DNA of 64,000 bases from an uncultured Curtobacterium sp. (lineage in GTDB: Bacteria > Actinomycetota > Actinomycetes > Actinomycetales > Microbacteriaceae): contig CAJYUW010000009.1 of the NCBI GenBank assembly GCA_913778205.1, positions 26,197 through 90,196 on the forward strand, read 5' to 3'. A model generated the notes under the pieces. That model made no database searches and was not told where the DNA came from. It worked only from the letters and a program-made list of their open reading frames with translations. The translations under genes and the position numbers were made by a program. Positions 18,394 to 28,905 of this stretch are shown in pieces (positions within the stretch are counted from its first letter, which is position 1; every line of letters starts with the position of its first letter).

Positions 18394-18463
18394 GCCGCAA
18401 CGGTCGCGCACGCCGGCCCATCACACCAGGGCAGCTTTCTTGTCGGGCCCATAACATGACGTT

Positions 18464-19438
18464 GTGGACGACCTCGATCCCCAGCTCCTGCGGGTGCTCC
18501 GCGCGGTCCGCGACGCCGGCTCGATCAGTCGCGCCGCGGCCGCGCTCGGGTACAGCCAGCCGGCCGTGAGCCAACTGCTCGCCCGCGCCGAACGACGACT
18601 CGGACAGGACCTCGTGCTCCGGAACGCCCGCGGGGTCACGCTCACCGAGGCCGGTCGGGTGCTCGCCGAGCACGCCCTGTCCGTGGAGGCCGCGCTGACC
18701 GCTGCGCGCGAGGACCTCGCGGCGGTCGGCGGCCTCGCCCGTGGCCGCGTCCGGATCGCCGGGTTCCCGAGCGCGTCGTCGACGCTCGTGCCGTCGGTGC
18801 TGGCGACCATGGCGCGGGTCGCGCCCGGCGTGACAACCTCATACGTCGAGGCGGAACCGCCCGAGGCGATCGACCTCCTCCGGCGCGACGAGGTCGACGT
18901 CGCCGTGACCTTCACGTACGTCGGCGACGAAGTGGCGCCGGACCCGACGCTGGTCTCCCGCGCACTGGGGCGTGACCCGCTCAGGCTGGTCCGGCCGGGA
19001 GGCACGAGGGACCCCGGTCCGTCGGCTGCGGTCGGCCGACCGGTCGCCCTGGGCGGGGACCGCGCCGGGACGGCGAGCGCGGCTGACGCGGTCGTGGACC
19101 TCGCCTCGCTGCGCGACGCGCGGTGGATCGGCGGTTGCCCGCGCTGTCGGGGGCACCTGCTCGCCTCGTGCGCGACGGCGGGGTTCACGCCCCGCATCGT
19201 GCTCGAGACGGACAACGCTGCCGCGGTCGTGGGGCTCGTCGCCGCGGATCTCGGGGTGGCGCTGCTCCCCCGGCTGGCGCTCGCGAGCACCGTCATCCCG
19301 CCGACGGTCGCGGTCGAACGGGTCGACGACGAACTCGCGCGACGTGTCGAGGTCGTCGTCGCCCGCGGGGCGGATCGTGTCCCGAGCATCCGGGCCGCCC
19401 TCGACGCGGTCGTCGGAGCGGCGGCGCAGCTGGGCTGA
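18464..19438 (+). CDS. LysR-family transcriptional regulator
   Basis: A 324-residue regulator starting at GTG. The N-terminal winged helix-turn-helix reads LRVLRAVRDAGSISRAAAALGYSQPAVSQLLARAERRLG..VLRNARGVTLTEAG, the standard LysR pattern. The substrate-binding half follows (RGRVRIAGFPSASSTLVPSVL; VAADLGVALLPRLAL). Two cysteines in GGCPRCRG are unusual for the family. It likely controls the divergent aminotransferase gene. Confidence 0.92.
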   Translation: MDDLDPQLLRVLRAVRDAGSISRAAAALGYSQPAVSQLLARAERRLGQDLVLRNARGVTLTEAGRVLAEHALSVEAALTAAREDLAAVGGLARGRVRIAGFPSASSTLVPSVLATMARVAPGVTTSYVEAEPPEAIDLLRRDEVDVAVTFTYVGDEVAPDPTLVSRALGRDPLRLVRPGGTRDPGPSAAVGRPVALGGDRAGTASAADAVVDLASLRDARWIGGCPRCRGHLLASCATAGFTPRIVLETDNAAAVVGLVAADLGVALLPRLALASTVIPPTVAVERVDDELARRVEVVVARGADRVPSIRAALDAVVGAAAQLG

Positions 19439-19637
19439 CGTCGGGAGCGCATCTCGACCGCGAGTGCTTCGAGCGTGATCGTCGCGACTTCCGTCGCACG
19501 CCGTCGACGGGGCACGGCTCACCCGTTGGTCGCAGGACATGCCGCGCGCGCAACGAGCTGGTCGCACGAGACGTCGTCGACCGCCCCGTGCGGCGACACG
19601 GGGCGCGACCAGCGCGGGCCGGACCGGGACCCGGTCG

Positions 19638-19677
19638 GACGGGAGGCGCGGGGCGGCGCCGCCACGGGCCTCCCGTC
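19638..19677 (-). terminator. Hairpin at the end of uppS
   Basis: Arms GACGGGAGGC and GCCTCCCGTC flank a GC-rich centre with the palindrome CGGCGCCG. One arm touches the uppS stop codon. It is a clear member of the GGAGGC hairpin family. Confidence 0.7.
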
Positions 19678-20473
19678 AGGCGGTGGGCGCGTCCACCGCA
19701 CCGCCGTAGCGGCGGTCGCGGCGCGCGTACTCCTCGATCGCTCCCCAGAGGTCGGTGCGGCGGAAGTCCGGCCAGAGGCGGTCGAGGAAGACCATCTCGG
19801 CGTACGCGGACTGCCACAGCATGAAGTTCGACGTGCGCTGCTCGCCGGAGCTCCGGAGGAACAGGTCGACGTCGGGCAACTCGGGCACGTAGAGCCGCTT
19901 CGCGAGGGCCTTCTCGGTGACCTGGCTCGGCTTCATGCGACCGGCCGCGACGTCCTCGGCCATGCCCCGGACCGCGTCCACGATCTCGTTGCGACCGCCG
20001 TAGTTGACGCACATCGTGAGGGTGCAGACGTCGTTCGCCGCGGTCATCCGCTCCGCGGTCTGCAGCTCGTCGACGACGCTCCGCCACAGACGGGGCCGAC
20101 GCCCGGCCCACCGCACCCGGACGCCCCAGGCGTGGAGCTGGTCGCGACGTCGGTGGATGACCTCGCGGTTGAAGCCCATGAGGAAGCGGACCTCGTCGGG
20201 CGACCGCTTCCAGTTCTCGGTCGAGAACGCGTACGCCGACACGTGCTTGACGCCGATCTGGATCGCACCCGCGACGACGTCGAGGAGCGAGGCCTCGCCG
20301 GCCTTGTGGCCCTCGACCCGGGTGAGGCCGCGCTGGTTCGCCCACCGACCGTTGCCGTCCATGACGATCGCCACGTGCTCCGGGACGAACTGCGCGGGGA
20401 TCGCCGGCGGCTGCTGTCCGGTCCAGTCGACGGGACGCAGCGGCTCGGACTCGGCGTACCGGCGTGGGCTCAT
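19676..20473 (-). CDS. uppS: Isoprenyl (undecaprenyl) diphosphate synthase, cis type
   Basis: A 265-residue cis-prenyltransferase that makes the polyprenyl carrier for cell-wall synthesis. It has the catalytic MDGNGRWA (Asp39), the [13 protein letters not shown] loop, and the [20 protein letters not shown] segment that binds the diphosphate. The ATG at 20473 overlaps the stop of recO by 4 bp, and the recO-uppS pair is standard in actinobacteria. Confidence 0.95.
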   Translation of the reverse strand: MSPRRYAESEPLRPVDWTGQQPPAIPAQFVPEHVAIVMDGNGRWANQRGLTRVEGHKAGEASLLDVVAGAIQIGVKHVSAYAFSTENWKRSPDEVRFLMGFNREVIHRRRDQLHAWGVRVRWAGRRPRLWRSVVDELQTAERMTAANDVCTLTMCVNYGGRNEIVDAVRGMAEDVAAGRMKPSQVTEKALAKRLYVPELPDVDLFLRSSGEQRTSNFMLWQSAYAEMVFLDRLWPDFRRTDLWGAIEEYARRDRRYGGAVDAPTA

Positions 20474-21309
20474 GCGGGGGTTCCTTCGGCGTCGGCGGCG
20501 GTCGGGATCGGCACCGCGGGGGTCGGGGTCGCGGTCACCGCTGCCGGCACCCCGCCCGGGGTCGGCGCGACCGGGGCCGGCAGCTCGGTGCGGTCGACGT
20601 GCGGCAGCGACCGGAGCGATCGTTCCAGGTGCCACTGCGCGTACGCGGCGACCACGCCGGACGCCCGCGAACGCGTCCGCTCGTCGGCGGCGTCGACCGT
20701 GGCCCAGTCCCCCGCGAGGAGGGACCCGAGCAGCGCGAGCGTCACCGGGTCGAGCCGCGGGGTGCCGGGCGGTGCGGCGTGGTCCGCGACGACCCCGCCG
20801 AGCTGCACGACGAAGGCCGAGTGCGGTCCGGGCTCCCCCGTCACCGCACAGTCGCCGAACGACGGCGCCCAGCCCGCGATGCTCATCGCCCGCAGCAGGT
20901 AGGAGTCGAGCGTCGCCGCCGCCACGTGCTCGCCGCGGGCCAACGACCGGAGGGCACCGACGAGCAGGAGGTACTGCTGGAGTCCGGCGTCGGCCTCGCT
21001 CAGGCGGTCGGCGGTCTCGACCATCGCGCTCGCGGCCGTGTAAGCGCCGTAGTCCGCCACGATCTGGGCGCCGTACGAGCCGAGGGACTCCGCCTGGGTC
21101 ACGATGTCGAGGGAGCGGCCCTCGTAGAACTGGGCGTCGACCACCATGAACGGTTCGAGGCGGCTGCCGAACTTCGACGCGGTGCGCCGGACGCCCTTCG
21201 CGACCGCGCGGATCTTGCCGTGCTGCCGGCTGAGCATGGTGACGATGCGGTCGGCCTCACCGAGCTTGTGGGTGCGCAACACGACGCACTCGTCCCGGTA
21301 CAGCGGCAT
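20470..21309 (-). CDS. recO: DNA repair protein RecO
   Basis: A 279-residue recombination mediator that helps load RecA. The N-terminal OB-fold is recognisable ([51 protein letters not shown]), followed by the helical domain. The zinc-finger cysteines found in many RecO proteins are not present. The C-terminal 40 residues are a Pro/Ala/Thr tail. The ATG at 21309 is chosen because the conserved domain starts there. Coupled to uppS. Confidence 0.92.
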   Translation of the reverse strand: MPLYRDECVVLRTHKLGEADRIVTMLSRQHGKIRAVAKGVRRTASKFGSRLEPFMVVDAQFYEGRSLDIVTQAESLGSYGAQIVADYGAYTAASAMVETADRLSEADAGLQQYLLLVGALRSLARGEHVAAATLDSYLLRAMSIAGWAPSFGDCAVTGEPGPHSAFVVQLGGVVADHAAPPGTPRLDPVTLALLGSLLAGDWATVDAADERTRSRASGVVAAYAQWHLERSLRSLPHVDRTELPAPVAPTPGGVPAAVTATPTPAVPIPTAADAEGTPA

Positions 21310-21403
21310 GGTCCCAGTATCCCCCGCCCCGCCGACAGCCAGCGTCCGTGCCGTCGTCCGGACCGGCGGGCGGCGGGGCGGCGTGCGCGGCGCGGCGCGG
21401 CGC

Positions 21404-21543
21404 ACGGGAGGCGCGGGGCGGCGCGAGCGAGGTGCGGCGCCGCCAGCACGCACGAGCGGCGCGGCCGGCGTCCGGCAGCAGGTGCGGCGCCGCCAGCACG
21501 CGCGAGCGGCGCGGTGCGGGTCCGACCCGCACCGCGCCTCCCG
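21404..21543. repeat. Expanded GC-rich repeat region between recO and leuA
   Basis: Two 34-bp direct repeats (21431-21464 and 21481-21514, one mismatch) lie inside a larger inverted pair, CGGGAGGCGCGG near 21404 and its complement near 21532. It looks like a terminator hairpin whose loop has grown by duplication. Confidence 0.65.
21509..21537 (-). terminator. Terminator of leuA
   Basis: A perfect 13-bp stem with a 3-base loop, 26 bp after the leuA stop codon on the minus strand. Confidence 0.75.
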
Positions 21544-21562
21544 GCGGTGATCCCGACGACCG

Positions 21563-23368
<1,806 letters not shown>

Positions 23369-23385
23369 TCAGGCCACGACGGACT

Positions 23386-23424
23386 CCGCGACGAGGTGGG
23401 CCGTTGTGTCAGGCCTCGTCGCGG
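23386..23424 (-). promoter_or_regulatory. Leader hairpin of the leuA attenuator
   Basis: Inverted arms of 11 bp (23386-23396 and 23414-23424) with a 17-base loop. The 5' arm, on the minus strand, lies within the last codons of the leucine leader peptide, so ribosome position there would decide whether it forms. The sequence GGCCTGACACA occurs twice, in the loop and again between the hairpin and leuA, possibly giving an alternative pairing. Confidence 0.55.
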
Positions 23425-23453
23425 CAGCGAAGGAGGAGGAGTGCCGAGTACAT
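23409..23453 (-). CDS. Leucine leader peptide (14 residues)
   Basis: A short frame, MYSALLLLRCRDEA, with four consecutive leucine codons (CTC CTC CTC CTT), ending 70 bp before leuA. A GGTGG sequence precedes its ATG. Its last codons lie in one arm of a strong hairpin. This is the layout of ribosome-dependent attenuation of leucine synthesis genes: with little charged tRNA-Leu, the ribosome would stall on the Leu codons and change the RNA fold. The call rests on the Leu run, the place and the hairpin. Confidence 0.7.
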   Translation of the reverse strand: MYSALLLLRCRDEA

Positions 23454-23492
23454 CGGGACCACCGTAGCACTGGTGTACCAACCATGTGCAAG

Positions 23493-23536
23493 CGGTCTGG
23501 AGGCACGGGACGGCGCCGCCACGAGCCTCCAGACCG
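23493..23536 (-). terminator. Hairpin downstream of the FtsX-like permease gene
   Basis: Arms of 12 bp (CGGTCTGGAGGC and complement) around a 20-base centre, 34 bp after the permease stop. Same hairpin family as others in the window. Confidence 0.7.
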
Positions 23537-23569
23537 TCGCGCGGTCGCGACCGGGTCCTCCGGCCCGGC

Positions 23570-24973
23570 TCACTCCACGGCGAGCGCCTCGGTCGGCGGC
23601 ACGCGCATCGCGCGCCGCACCGGCGCGATCGTCGCGACGACCGCGAGGACGAGCGCACCGACGACCACGACGCCGAGCGTCAGCGGGGGCAGCACGGGCG
23701 TGACGACGGTGCCGAGTGTGCCGAGCAGGGTCTGACCGCCGACCCACCCGTACACGGTGCCGAGCACGAGCCCGGTGACGACGGCTGCGACGACCATCTG
23801 CACCGCCTCGGTGACGATCATCCGACGGACCTGGGAACCAGTGAGCCCGAGGACCCGCAGGAGCCCGAGCTCGCGCCGACGCTGGAGCACGCTCAACGCG
23901 AGCGCGTTCACGACCCCGACGGCGGCGATCACGGCGGAGAAGCCGACGATGACGCTCACCACCGCGCCCAGCCGCACGAAGAAGTCCCGCTGCGCCTCCA
24001 CCATCGCCGGCGTCGCACCCGGCTGTCCGGACACGACGGTCTCGAGGGTGTGCTGCATGATCCCGAGTGCCACCGCGAACGTCACGAGCAGCGTCACGCC
24101 GATCACGAGCCCGATCGTGGCGCGCGACGAACGTCCGGGGGCGCGCATCGCGTTGCGGCCCGCGAGCAGGACGACGGTGTCCTGCGCACCGATGCGCCCC
24201 ATGAGCCGGAGCACCGGCGGCATGACGATGGTCGCGCCCAAGGCGACGCCGGCGAAGGACACGAACCCGCCGAGCGCGGCGGGCAGCACCGCCATCGGCG
24301 ACACGGCGCTCGCTGCCAGCCCGATCGCCATCAGGCCACCGCCGAGGACCATGAGCACGACCGACCAGACGATGCGTGCCCGGCCGGAGCGGACGTCGTC
24401 GTGACTCGGTTCCACGCTCGACGACAGCGCCTCGAGCGAGGTGACGGTGAGGACGCGGCGCGACCCGACCGCGAACGCGCCCCACGTGGCGAGGACGACG
24501 GCGGCGACCGGCAGCACGAGCTCCCACGGCACGAGCGTGTACTCCGTGTCCGGCAGGAACCCGTTGCCCCGCAGGACGAGCACGAACGCCGCGCTCAGAC
24601 CGGTGCCGACGACGGCCCCGAGCAGGCCACCGACGATGCCGACGAGCAGGCCTGCCCTGGCGATCCGTGCCCGCAGCGTCGCGCCCGTCGCCCCGACGAG
24701 CCGTTGCAGCGCGATCACCCGGGTCTGCCCGGCGATGAGCGTGGCACACGTGTTGGCGGTGACGATCGCACCGACGTAGAGCGCGATGCCGAGGAACAGC
24801 CACCCGATCACCGAGAGGATCGCCCTGACTGAGCCGATGCCGTCGAGCCCGGTGGTGGCGAGCGCCTCGGACACGATGCCCGGCGCGATCACGAGCGCGG
24901 AGCCGAACGTGGTGCCGAGCGCGGCGACGAGGATCGTCGGACGGAACTCCCGCAGCGAGGTCAGGGCGTTCAT
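23570..24973 (-). CDS. FtsX-like ABC transporter permease
   Basis: A 467-residue membrane protein with about eight hydrophobic segments. There are two MacB/FtsX-type repeats; the second ends with VVNALALSVLQRRRELGLLRVLGLTGSQVRRMIVTEA, the typical ATPase-coupling motif, and RRAMRVPPTEALAVE. It overlaps the ATPase gene by 4 bp (start 24973), so the two form an exporter or a membrane-stress device. The two-component genes upstream suggest control by an extracellular signal such as an antimicrobial. Confidence 0.9.
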   Translation of the reverse strand: MNALTSLREFRPTILVAALGTTFGSALVIAPGIVSEALATTGLDGIGSVRAILSVIGWLFLGIALYVGAIVTANTCATLIAGQTRVIALQRLVGATGATLRARIARAGLLVGIVGGLLGAVVGTGLSAAFVLVLRGNGFLPDTEYTLVPWELVLPVAAVVLATWGAFAVGSRRVLTVTSLEALSSSVEPSHDDVRSGRARIVWSVVLMVLGGGLMAIGLAASAVSPMAVLPAALGGFVSFAGVALGATIVMPPVLRLMGRIGAQDTVVLLAGRNAMRAPGRSSRATIGLVIGVTLLVTFAVALGIMQHTLETVVSGQPGATPAMVEAQRDFFVRLGAVVSVIVGFSAVIAAVGVVNALALSVLQRRRELGLLRVLGLTGSQVRRMIVTEAVQMVVAAVVTGLVLGTVYGWVGGQTLLGTLGTVVTPVLPPLTLGVVVVGALVLAVVATIAPVRRAMRVPPTEALAVE

Positions 24974-25722
24974 GCCGCTGCCTCCATCCCGAGCATCGTG
25001 GCGGAGATCTCGGCGGCGTCCATCGCCGGGCGGTCGCCGACGATGCGCCCGTCGGCCAGGAAGAGGATGCGGTCCGCGTTGGCGGCGGCGACCGGGTCGT
25101 GCGTCACCATGACCACGCTCTGCCCCCAGTCGTCGACCGCACCGCGGAGGATGCCGAGGACGTCGCGCCCGGTCCTGGAGTCGAGCGCACCGGTGGGCTC
25201 GTCCGCGACGACCACGGCCGGCCTGGAAGCCAGGGCACGGGCGATGGCGACCCGCTGCTGCTGCCCGCCGGAGAGCTGGTGCGGACGGTGGGTCAGCCGG
25301 TCGCCCAGGCCGAGCATCCCGACGAGGCGGTCGATCCAGGCGTTCTCCTCTCCGGACGTCCGGTGCCCTCCGAGGAGGAACGGCAGTCGGATGTTCTCGC
25401 TGACGTCGAGGGTCGGCACGAGGTTGAACGACTGGAACACGAACCCGAGGCGGCGGCGCCGGAGCTCGGTGAGGTCGCGGTCGCCGAGCCCGGTGATGTC
25501 GACCCCGTCGATCTGCACGCGCCCGGAGGACACCGCGTCGAGTCCGGCAGCGACGTGCATGAGCGTCGACTTGCCCGACCCGGAGGGCCCCATCACGGCC
25601 GTGAACTCCCCCGCCCCGATGTCGACGCTGACGTCGTCGAGCGCCGTGACCCGACGTACGGCGTCGCCGTGGTGCTTGGAGACGTGGTCGAGGCGGATGA
25701 TCGGTTGGGTGCTGGTGGTCAT
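24970..25722 (-). CDS. ABC transporter ATP-binding protein (MacB/LolD type)
   Basis: A 250-residue ATPase with Walker A GPSGSGKS, Q-loop FVFQSFNLVPTLDVSENIRLP, signature LSGGQQQRVAIARAL, Walker B VVVADEPTGALD and switch VTHD, all intact. The ATG at 25722 gives the usual start before IIRLDHVSKHHG; longer frames upstream look non-coding. It pairs with the FtsX-like permease by a 4-bp overlap. Confidence 0.92.
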   Translation of the reverse strand: MTTSTQPIIRLDHVSKHHGDAVRRVTALDDVSVDIGAGEFTAVMGPSGSGKSTLMHVAAGLDAVSSGRVQIDGVDITGLGDRDLTELRRRRLGFVFQSFNLVPTLDVSENIRLPFLLGGHRTSGEENAWIDRLVGMLGLGDRLTHRPHQLSGGQQQRVAIARALASRPAVVVADEPTGALDSRTGRDVLGILRGAVDDWGQSVVMVTHDPVAAANADRILFLADGRIVGDRPAMDAAEISATMLGMEAAA

Positions 25723-25965
25723 GCACCCACGATGGCGGCCGGGAGGCACGGGATGCGTCGGTCGGTCGGCTCCTGTGGATGGTCCGCTCGGAGGGATCGG
25801 CTGTGGACGGGTCATCCGTGCGGATGACGGGCTCGTCACACGGACGGTGCAGGACGCACGCCCGGGGCGTTGCGCCGCTGCGGTCGCCGGCACGGGCGCG
25901 CGCGGATCTGACTCGTCCGTCGTGACCGTGTCGCGGTCGCGCCGTGCCCGCCGTGCTCGCCAGCG

Positions 25966-25992
25966 CCGCGCGCTCGCAGGCGCAGCGCGCGG
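25966..25992 (-). terminator. Hairpin at the end of the response regulator gene
   Basis: A perfect 9-bp stem (CCGCGCGCT and complement) with a 9-base loop immediately after the stop codon. The 270-bp gap to the ABC genes that contains it holds no gene I can support. Confidence 0.55.
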
Positions 25993-26679
25993 TCAGTCCT
26001 TCGTGACGAGCCCGTGCTCGTGCGCGAAGACGACGAGCCGCACCCGGTCGCGCAGCTCGAGCTTCGTCAGCACCCGCGAGATGTGGGTCTTCACGGTCGC
26101 CTCGCTCACGAACTCGTGCGACGCGATCTCGCTGTTGCTCAGTCCCTTCGCGGCGAGGTCGAAGATCTCCCGCTCGCGCGGGGTGAGCTCCGCGAACGCC
26201 GGCGGGACCGACGCCGTCGAGCTCGCCGTGTCCTCGTAGCGACGCAGCAGCTCGCGCGTGGCCGAGGCGGCGAACACGGCGGTGCCCGCGTGCACGGTGC
26301 GGATCGCGGCGAGGAGGAACTCCGGGTCGGCGTCCTTCAGGACGAACCCGCTCGCGCCGGCACGGATCGCCTTCGCGGCGGCCTCGTCGAAGTCGAAGGT
26401 GGTGAGGACGAGCACCTTCGCCCCGTCGGTCCCGGACTGCTCGACGATCCGGGACGTCGCCGTGATGCCGTCCATCACCGGCATGCGGACGTCCATCAAG
26501 ACGACGTCCGGCCGGGCGCGCCGGACGAGCTCGACGCCCTCGGCGCCGTCACCGGCCTCACCCACGAACTGCAGGTCCGGCTGCGAGTCGATGAGCATCC
26601 GGATCCCGGTGCGGAAGAGCGCCTGGTCGTCGACGAGCGCCACCCGGATGCGGGCCTCGGGGTTCGGGGTCGTGGTCAT
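25993..26679 (-). CDS. NarL/LuxR-type response regulator
   Basis: A 228-residue regulator. The receiver domain has the acidic pocket VDDQ, phosphoacceptor Asp63 in VVLMDVRMP, and conserved Thr and Lys (VLTTFD, VLKDA). The C-terminal LuxR helix-turn-helix is ELTPREREIFDLAAKGLSN..EATVKTHISRVLTKL. It overlaps the kinase gene by 4 bp and probably controls the ABC exporter genes that follow. Confidence 0.94.
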   Translation of the reverse strand: MTTTPNPEARIRVALVDDQALFRTGIRMLIDSQPDLQFVGEAGDGAEGVELVRRARPDVVLMDVRMPVMDGITATSRIVEQSGTDGAKVLVLTTFDFDEAAAKAIRAGASGFVLKDADPEFLLAAIRTVHAGTAVFAASATRELLRRYEDTASSTASVPPAFAELTPREREIFDLAAKGLSNSEIASHEFVSEATVKTHISRVLTKLELRDRVRLVVFAHEHGLVTKD

Positions 26680-27911
26680 CGTGCGGTGTGCTCCTGCTGG
26701 ATCGAGGTGATGCGGTCGCGGGCCATCTGACCGCTCCCGGGGACCGCCGGCATCCGGACCGCGACGACGAACTCGTCCCCACGCGGTCCGGCGGTCATCG
26801 ACCCCCCGGTCATCGTGGCACGCTCACGCATGCCCACGAGGCCGTGGCCGGTCCCGGGTCCGGATCTGCCGTGGTCGGCGCGCTCGTTGACGACCTGGAT
26901 CTCGACGGTGTCGGGGCGGTACGTGAGCCGGGCGCGGACGGGCTTCCCGCGCTGCCCGTGCTTGTAGGCGTTCGTGAGGCTCTCCTGCACGATCCGGTAC
27001 ACGGCGAGCTGGGTCGTGGTGGGGAGCGTCGACGGGTCGCCCTCGCGCTCGACGGCGACGTCCAGCCCGATGTCGCGCATCTCGGTCACGAGTTGCTCGA
27101 TGTCGTCGATGTCCGGCGTCGGCGCGGTGCCCTGTTCGTGCCGGAGCGTGCCGAGCAGCTCGCGGACGTCGCCGAGCGCCCGACGAGCCGTTCCGGAGAT
27201 CGTCGTCAGGGCCTGGTCGGCGATCGCCGGGTCGGCCCGGAGTGCGTAGCGGGCACCGTCGGCCTGGGCGATGACGACCGCGAGCGAGTGCGCGACGATG
27301 TCGTGCATGTCGCGGGCGATGCGGACACGCTCCTGCTCGACGGCCACGGCCCGGTCGGCGCGGGCCGCGTCGCGCTCGGCGAGGAGCTGGGCCTCCCTGC
27401 TGACGCTCGCCATCCGGCGGGCCCGTCGGACGAGTCCGGCGAGCCACGGGAGGAGGAGCACGAGGAGGACGCCGGCGAAGGTGCCGAGGACGAGCTGGCC
27501 GAACTCCATCGGCGACCGGGTGAAGCCGGCGTCGTGCTGCTGCTGCACGTCCTGCAGGCCGATGTAGCCCGCGGCCACGAGGGCTCCGCCGACCGCCGAG
27601 AGCAGGCCCGCGAGCCGCACCCGGCTGCTGCCGTACGCGCTCGTGGTGAACATCACGCCGGCGATGAGGAGGTTGGCCGGGTCCGGCGTCTGCCACAGCA
27701 CCATCTGCAGGACGGCGAACACCCACGCGATGCCCAGCGCCAGACCCGGCGACACGCGCCGGAGTGCCAGGGACGCGGTGAGACCGACGACGACCGCGAT
27801 GCCGAGCAGGTCTGCCGCGGTCGTCCGGAGGACGAGGAGCACCACGCCGAGCAGCACCGCGACGATGACGTCGAAGGTCACCTGCGAACGCAGCACGGGT
27901 CGGAACACCAC
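26676..27911 (-). CDS. Sensor histidine kinase (DesK/NarL-type)
   Basis: A 411-residue kinase starting at GTG. About five membrane helices fill residues 10-165, with no large extracellular domain. A coiled-coil linker leads to the HisKA_3 box with phosphorylated His in RIARDMHDIVAHSL, and an ATPase domain follows with VQESLTNAYKHGQ, and GTGHGLVGMRERA. It phosphorylates the coupled response regulator. Signal unknown; the intramembrane layout fits kinases sensing envelope damage through an ABC partner. Confidence 0.93.
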   Translation of the reverse strand: MVFRPVLRSQVTFDVIVAVLLGVVLLVLRTTAADLLGIAVVVGLTASLALRRVSPGLALGIAWVFAVLQMVLWQTPDPANLLIAGVMFTTSAYGSSRVRLAGLLSAVGGALVAAGYIGLQDVQQQHDAGFTRSPMEFGQLVLGTFAGVLLVLLLPWLAGLVRRARRMASVSREAQLLAERDAARADRAVAVEQERVRIARDMHDIVAHSLAVVIAQADGARYALRADPAIADQALTTISGTARRALGDVRELLGTLRHEQGTAPTPDIDDIEQLVTEMRDIGLDVAVEREGDPSTLPTTTQLAVYRIVQESLTNAYKHGQRGKPVRARLTYRPDTVEIQVVNERADHGRSGPGTGHGLVGMRERATMTGGSMTAGPRGDEFVVAVRMPAVPGSGQMARDRITSIQQEHTAR

Positions 27912-27975
27912 ACCACGGTACGGCGCCGCGACGGTGCCCGCGTCAGCCGATCGGCTGACCTCGCCCGGGGGCGGC

Positions 27976-28905
27976 TCAGAAGCCGAGGCGGCCGAGCTGC
28001 TTCGGGTCGCGCTGCCACTCCTTGGCGACCTTCACGCGCAGGTTGAGGTACACGTGCCGCCCGTGGAGCAACGACTCGATCTCGGTCCGGGCGCGCGACC
28101 CGACGTCCTTGAGTCGCTCCCCGCCGCGCCCGATCACGATCGCCTTCTGGCTGTCGCGCTCGACGAACAGGTTCGCGAAGATCCGCAGCGGTCCGTCGGG
28201 GTCGTCGTCCTCGTCCGGTTCGACGATGTCCTCGACGACGACGGCCAGCGAATGCGGGAGCTCGTCGCGGACGCCCTCGAGCGCTGCCTCGCGGATGAGC
28301 TCCGCAATCCGGTCCTCGTCGGTCTCCTCGGTGACGGTGGCGTCGTCGTACAGCTGCGGCGACTCCGGCAGCAAGGACGTGATCTCGTCGAGCAGCGGCT
28401 CGAGCTGCAGCCCACGCGTCCCCGAGGTCGGGATGATGACGTCCCAGTCGCGCAGCTTCGACACCGCGAGGAGCTGCTCGCCCACCGCGTCCTTCGACAC
28501 CCGGTCGATCTTGGTCACGATCGCGATCTTCCTCGCCCGCGGGTACTGGTCGAGGGAGTCGTTGATGAAGCGGTCCCCCGGGCCGATCGGCTCGTTGGCC
28601 GGGACGCAGAATCCGATCACGTCGACGTCGCCGAGCGTGGACTGCACGAGGTCGTTCAGCCGTTCCCCGAGCAGGGTCCGCGGACGGTGCACGCCGGGTG
28701 TGTCGACGATGATGACCTGCCCGTCGGGCCGGTGCACGACCCCGCGGATCGCACGGCGCGTGGTCTGCGGCTTCGACGACGTGATCGCGACCTTCTCGCC
28801 GACGAGCGCGTTCGTCAGGGTCGACTTGCCGACGTTCGGTCGGCCGACGAACGAGACGAAGCCCGCGCGGTACGGCTGGTCGTCGGGGGTGGTGGTGTCG
28901 CTCAT
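27976..28905 (-). CDS. era: GTPase Era
   Basis: A 309-residue GTPase needed for maturation of 16S rRNA. G1 GRPNVGKS is at residues 21-28, G2 in TTRRAIRG, G3 DTPG, and G4 reads TKID. The C-terminal KH domain has FVERDSQKAIVIGRGGERLKDVGSRAR, which binds the 3' end of 16S rRNA. Its start overlaps the stop of the CorC-like gene. It is the last gene of the block that begins at hrcA. Confidence 0.96.
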   Translation of the reverse strand: MSDTTTPDDQPYRAGFVSFVGRPNVGKSTLTNALVGEKVAITSSKPQTTRRAIRGVVHRPDGQVIIVDTPGVHRPRTLLGERLNDLVQSTLGDVDVIGFCVPANEPIGPGDRFINDSLDQYPRARKIAIVTKIDRVSKDAVGEQLLAVSKLRDWDVIIPTSGTRGLQLEPLLDEITSLLPESPQLYDDATVTEETDEDRIAELIREAALEGVRDELPHSLAVVVEDIVEPDEDDDPDGPLRIFANLFVERDSQKAIVIGRGGERLKDVGSRARTEIESLLHGRHVYLNLRVKVAKEWQRDPKQLGRLGF

